From UBA9676 sp036005525 (lineage in GTDB: Bacteria; Actinomycetota; Actinomycetes; Streptosporangiales; Streptosporangiaceae), in assembly GCA_036005525.1 (NCBI GenBank), contig DASYQM010000383.1, positions 1 to 5,045 on the forward strand: DNA of 5,045 bases, read 5' to 3'. The notes beneath the pieces were generated by a model. The model made no database searches, was not told the DNA's origin, and saw only the letters and a program-made list of their open reading frames with translations. Below, piece by piece: positions 3,864 to 5,045 of this stretch. Numbering within the stretch: position 1 is the stretch's first letter; each line of letters starts with the position of its first letter. The translations under genes and the position numbers were made by a program.

Positions 3864-5045
3864 TCATTGCCGGCACGGCGGCGATGGGGTGGTCGCCTGC
3901 GGGATCCGCCAGGCGCTCGCGGCGGCGGCGACGATCTCGGCGGTGGTGCGCAACCCGGACGGGCCGCTGATCCGGTGGTCGGACAGGAAGTCGCGGACTA
4001 TCCGCAACGACTCCGGATCGTTGAGCAGCGCGCCGTGGAGCGCCGGCACCACCAGCACGTTGGACGGCAGGCTGCAGGCAGGCAGGGTGACCGCGTCGGC
4101 GAGCGGAACCAGTTCCAGCCAGGGCAGGTGATGGTCGCGTGCGGCTTGCTCCGCGAACTGCGCGCCCACCTGGTTGACCGACTCGATCAGTGTCTGGGCC
4201 CCGGACGTGCCGAACGGGGACAGGCCCCCGACGAACCAGACCACCCCCTGCAGCTCATCCCCGGGGACCAGCGCGGATCCGCCCCCGACCGGGTAGCTCA
4301 CCTGTCCGGGCGCGACGATCGGGCTCAGTAGCACGACCGCGGCAAGCGGCACGTCGGGATGCCGGGCGAGCATGGCGTATACGCCCAGCGTGCCTTCGCT
4401 CTCGGCGACGATGTCGACGGGCTGGCCGGTCCTGGCGTGCAGCCGCCACACCTGGGCGGCGATGCGGTCGCCCAGGACCGGCAGCGGCAGGTCGCTCGCC
4501 GCGGGACCGTACGGCAGCGGGTGACCGGCCGGGTCGAGGCCCCGGTAGGAGAACTGCTGCACGAGCGCGCCCGGCATGACGTAGGCAAGCGACCGGCCGT
4601 GCTCGCAGCACCATGACCCGAACCCCGCCACTTCCAGCACGGGCGGGTACCGTGGCCGATCCGCCCGGGCGGCCTCGGCACGCTGGGCACGCCCCGTGGA
4701 CGCTGGCGGCCCCGCCTGGTTCACCGTGCGCGCGCCCGTGACGACCGGCACCTGGCCCGCCTGGCCAACCTGGATCGCTGCGGCTGTGGGCGGGTTCCCC
4801 GTGGGAATGCTGACCACGAACACCAGCTTGGTCAGCAGGGTTATCACCGCGATCGCAGCGAGTATGGCCACTGGCACGGCCGGGACCAGCCGCACACCGC
4901 CTGGCCAGCCGCCCGCTCCGCCCCGGGTGCGGGCACGGGCGACGGCCCCGGTCAGGCCGTACCAGGCACGGGCATTGACCAGGCCGGCCAGCCCGGCGGT
5001 CGGCACGGCGCCGAAGAGGGGAAGACGGCCGATCACCGCCGCCGT
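3864..5045 (-). CDS. Membrane-anchored alpha/beta-hydrolase-like protein, 5' end probably outside window
   Basis: Numbered from the GTG at 5036, the visible protein has 390 residues. A strong membrane segment covers about 50-77, a Thr/Pro/Ala/Gln-rich linker 78-130 follows, and then a hydrolase-like domain of about 230 residues. The domain has VLEVAGFGS (133-141), resembling the strand and oxyanion loop after strand 3; VDIVAESEGTLGVYA (207-221) as nucleophile elbow with Ser213; and candidates Asp314 (PLADAVTLP) and His334 (PALHGALLND) for the rest of the triad. The elbow is AESEG instead of the usual GxSxG. Cys143, Cys144 and Cys321 could form a disulfide if the domain lies outside the cytoplasm, as the linker suggests. 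The frame stays open from 5036 to the window edge (5037-5045), with no Shine-Dalgarno seen, so a longer N-terminus is likely. The substrate is unknown: ester or lipid-like is family inference. The stop is TGA at 3864-3866. Confidence 0.75.
   Translation of the reverse strand, partial: TAAVIGRLPLFGAVPTAGLAGLVNARAWYGLTGAVARARTRGGAGGWPGGVRLVPAVPVAILAAIAVITLLTKLVFVVSIPTGNPPTAAAIQVGQAGQVPVVTGARTVNQAGPPASTGRAQRAEAARADRPRYPPVLEVAGFGSWCCEHGRSLAYVMPGALVQQFSYRGLDPAGHPLPYGPAASDLPLPVLGDRIAAQVWRLHARTGQPVDIVAESEGTLGVYAMLARHPDVPLAAVVLLSPIVAPGQVSYPVGGGSALVPGDELQGVVWFVGGLSPFGTSGAQTLIESVNQVGAQFAEQAARDHHLPWLELVPLADAVTLPACSLPSNVLVVPALHGALLNDPESLRIVRDFLSDHRISGPSGLRTTAEIVAAAASAWRIPQATTPSPPCRQ

Overview
The window is very GC-rich in every gene and gap, with strong G/C preference at third codon positions and GTG as well as ATG starts. 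Together with the gene content (an actinobacterial-type exonuclease/polymerase fusion and a luciferase-like flavin oxidoreductase of the F420-associated class) this points to a chromosomal segment of a high-GC actinobacterium. A Streptosporangiales-like or Streptomyces-like member would fit, but that finer placement is an inference. I see no tRNA, rRNA, insertion sequence, CRISPR array or prophage module.

Layout: (1) positions 2-1435, plus strand, hold the C-terminal part of a family-A DNA polymerase whose 5' end lies left of the window. (2) A 183-base gap (1436-1618) with several hairpins leads into a 65-residue two-helix membrane protein (1619-1816). (3) Convergent to it is an ArfB/YaeJ-type peptidyl-tRNA hydrolase for ribosome rescue (1867-2289, minus). 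(4) A 158-base divergent gap (2290-2447) carries an imperfect 18-base-period tandem repeat. (5) An uncharacterised 152-residue soluble protein (2448-2906) follows, and 38 bases later an LLM-class flavin-dependent oxidoreductase (2945-3805), which appears to have its own leaderless promoter. (6) Convergent from the right end is a membrane-anchored alpha/beta-hydrolase-like protein (3864-5045, minus) whose 5' end probably lies outside the window.

The genes do not form one pathway. They look like independent housekeeping and accessory single genes: DNA synthesis or repair, translation rescue, flavin redox chemistry, and an envelope hydrolase. The two convergent junctions and one divergent junction imply at least five transcription units. 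I found no convincing new multi-gene system. The most checkable oddities are the leucine at the O-helix position of the polymerase, the tandem repeat between the divergent genes, the leaderless promoter of the oxidoreductase, and a three-codon ORF overlapping the start of the ribosome-rescue gene.
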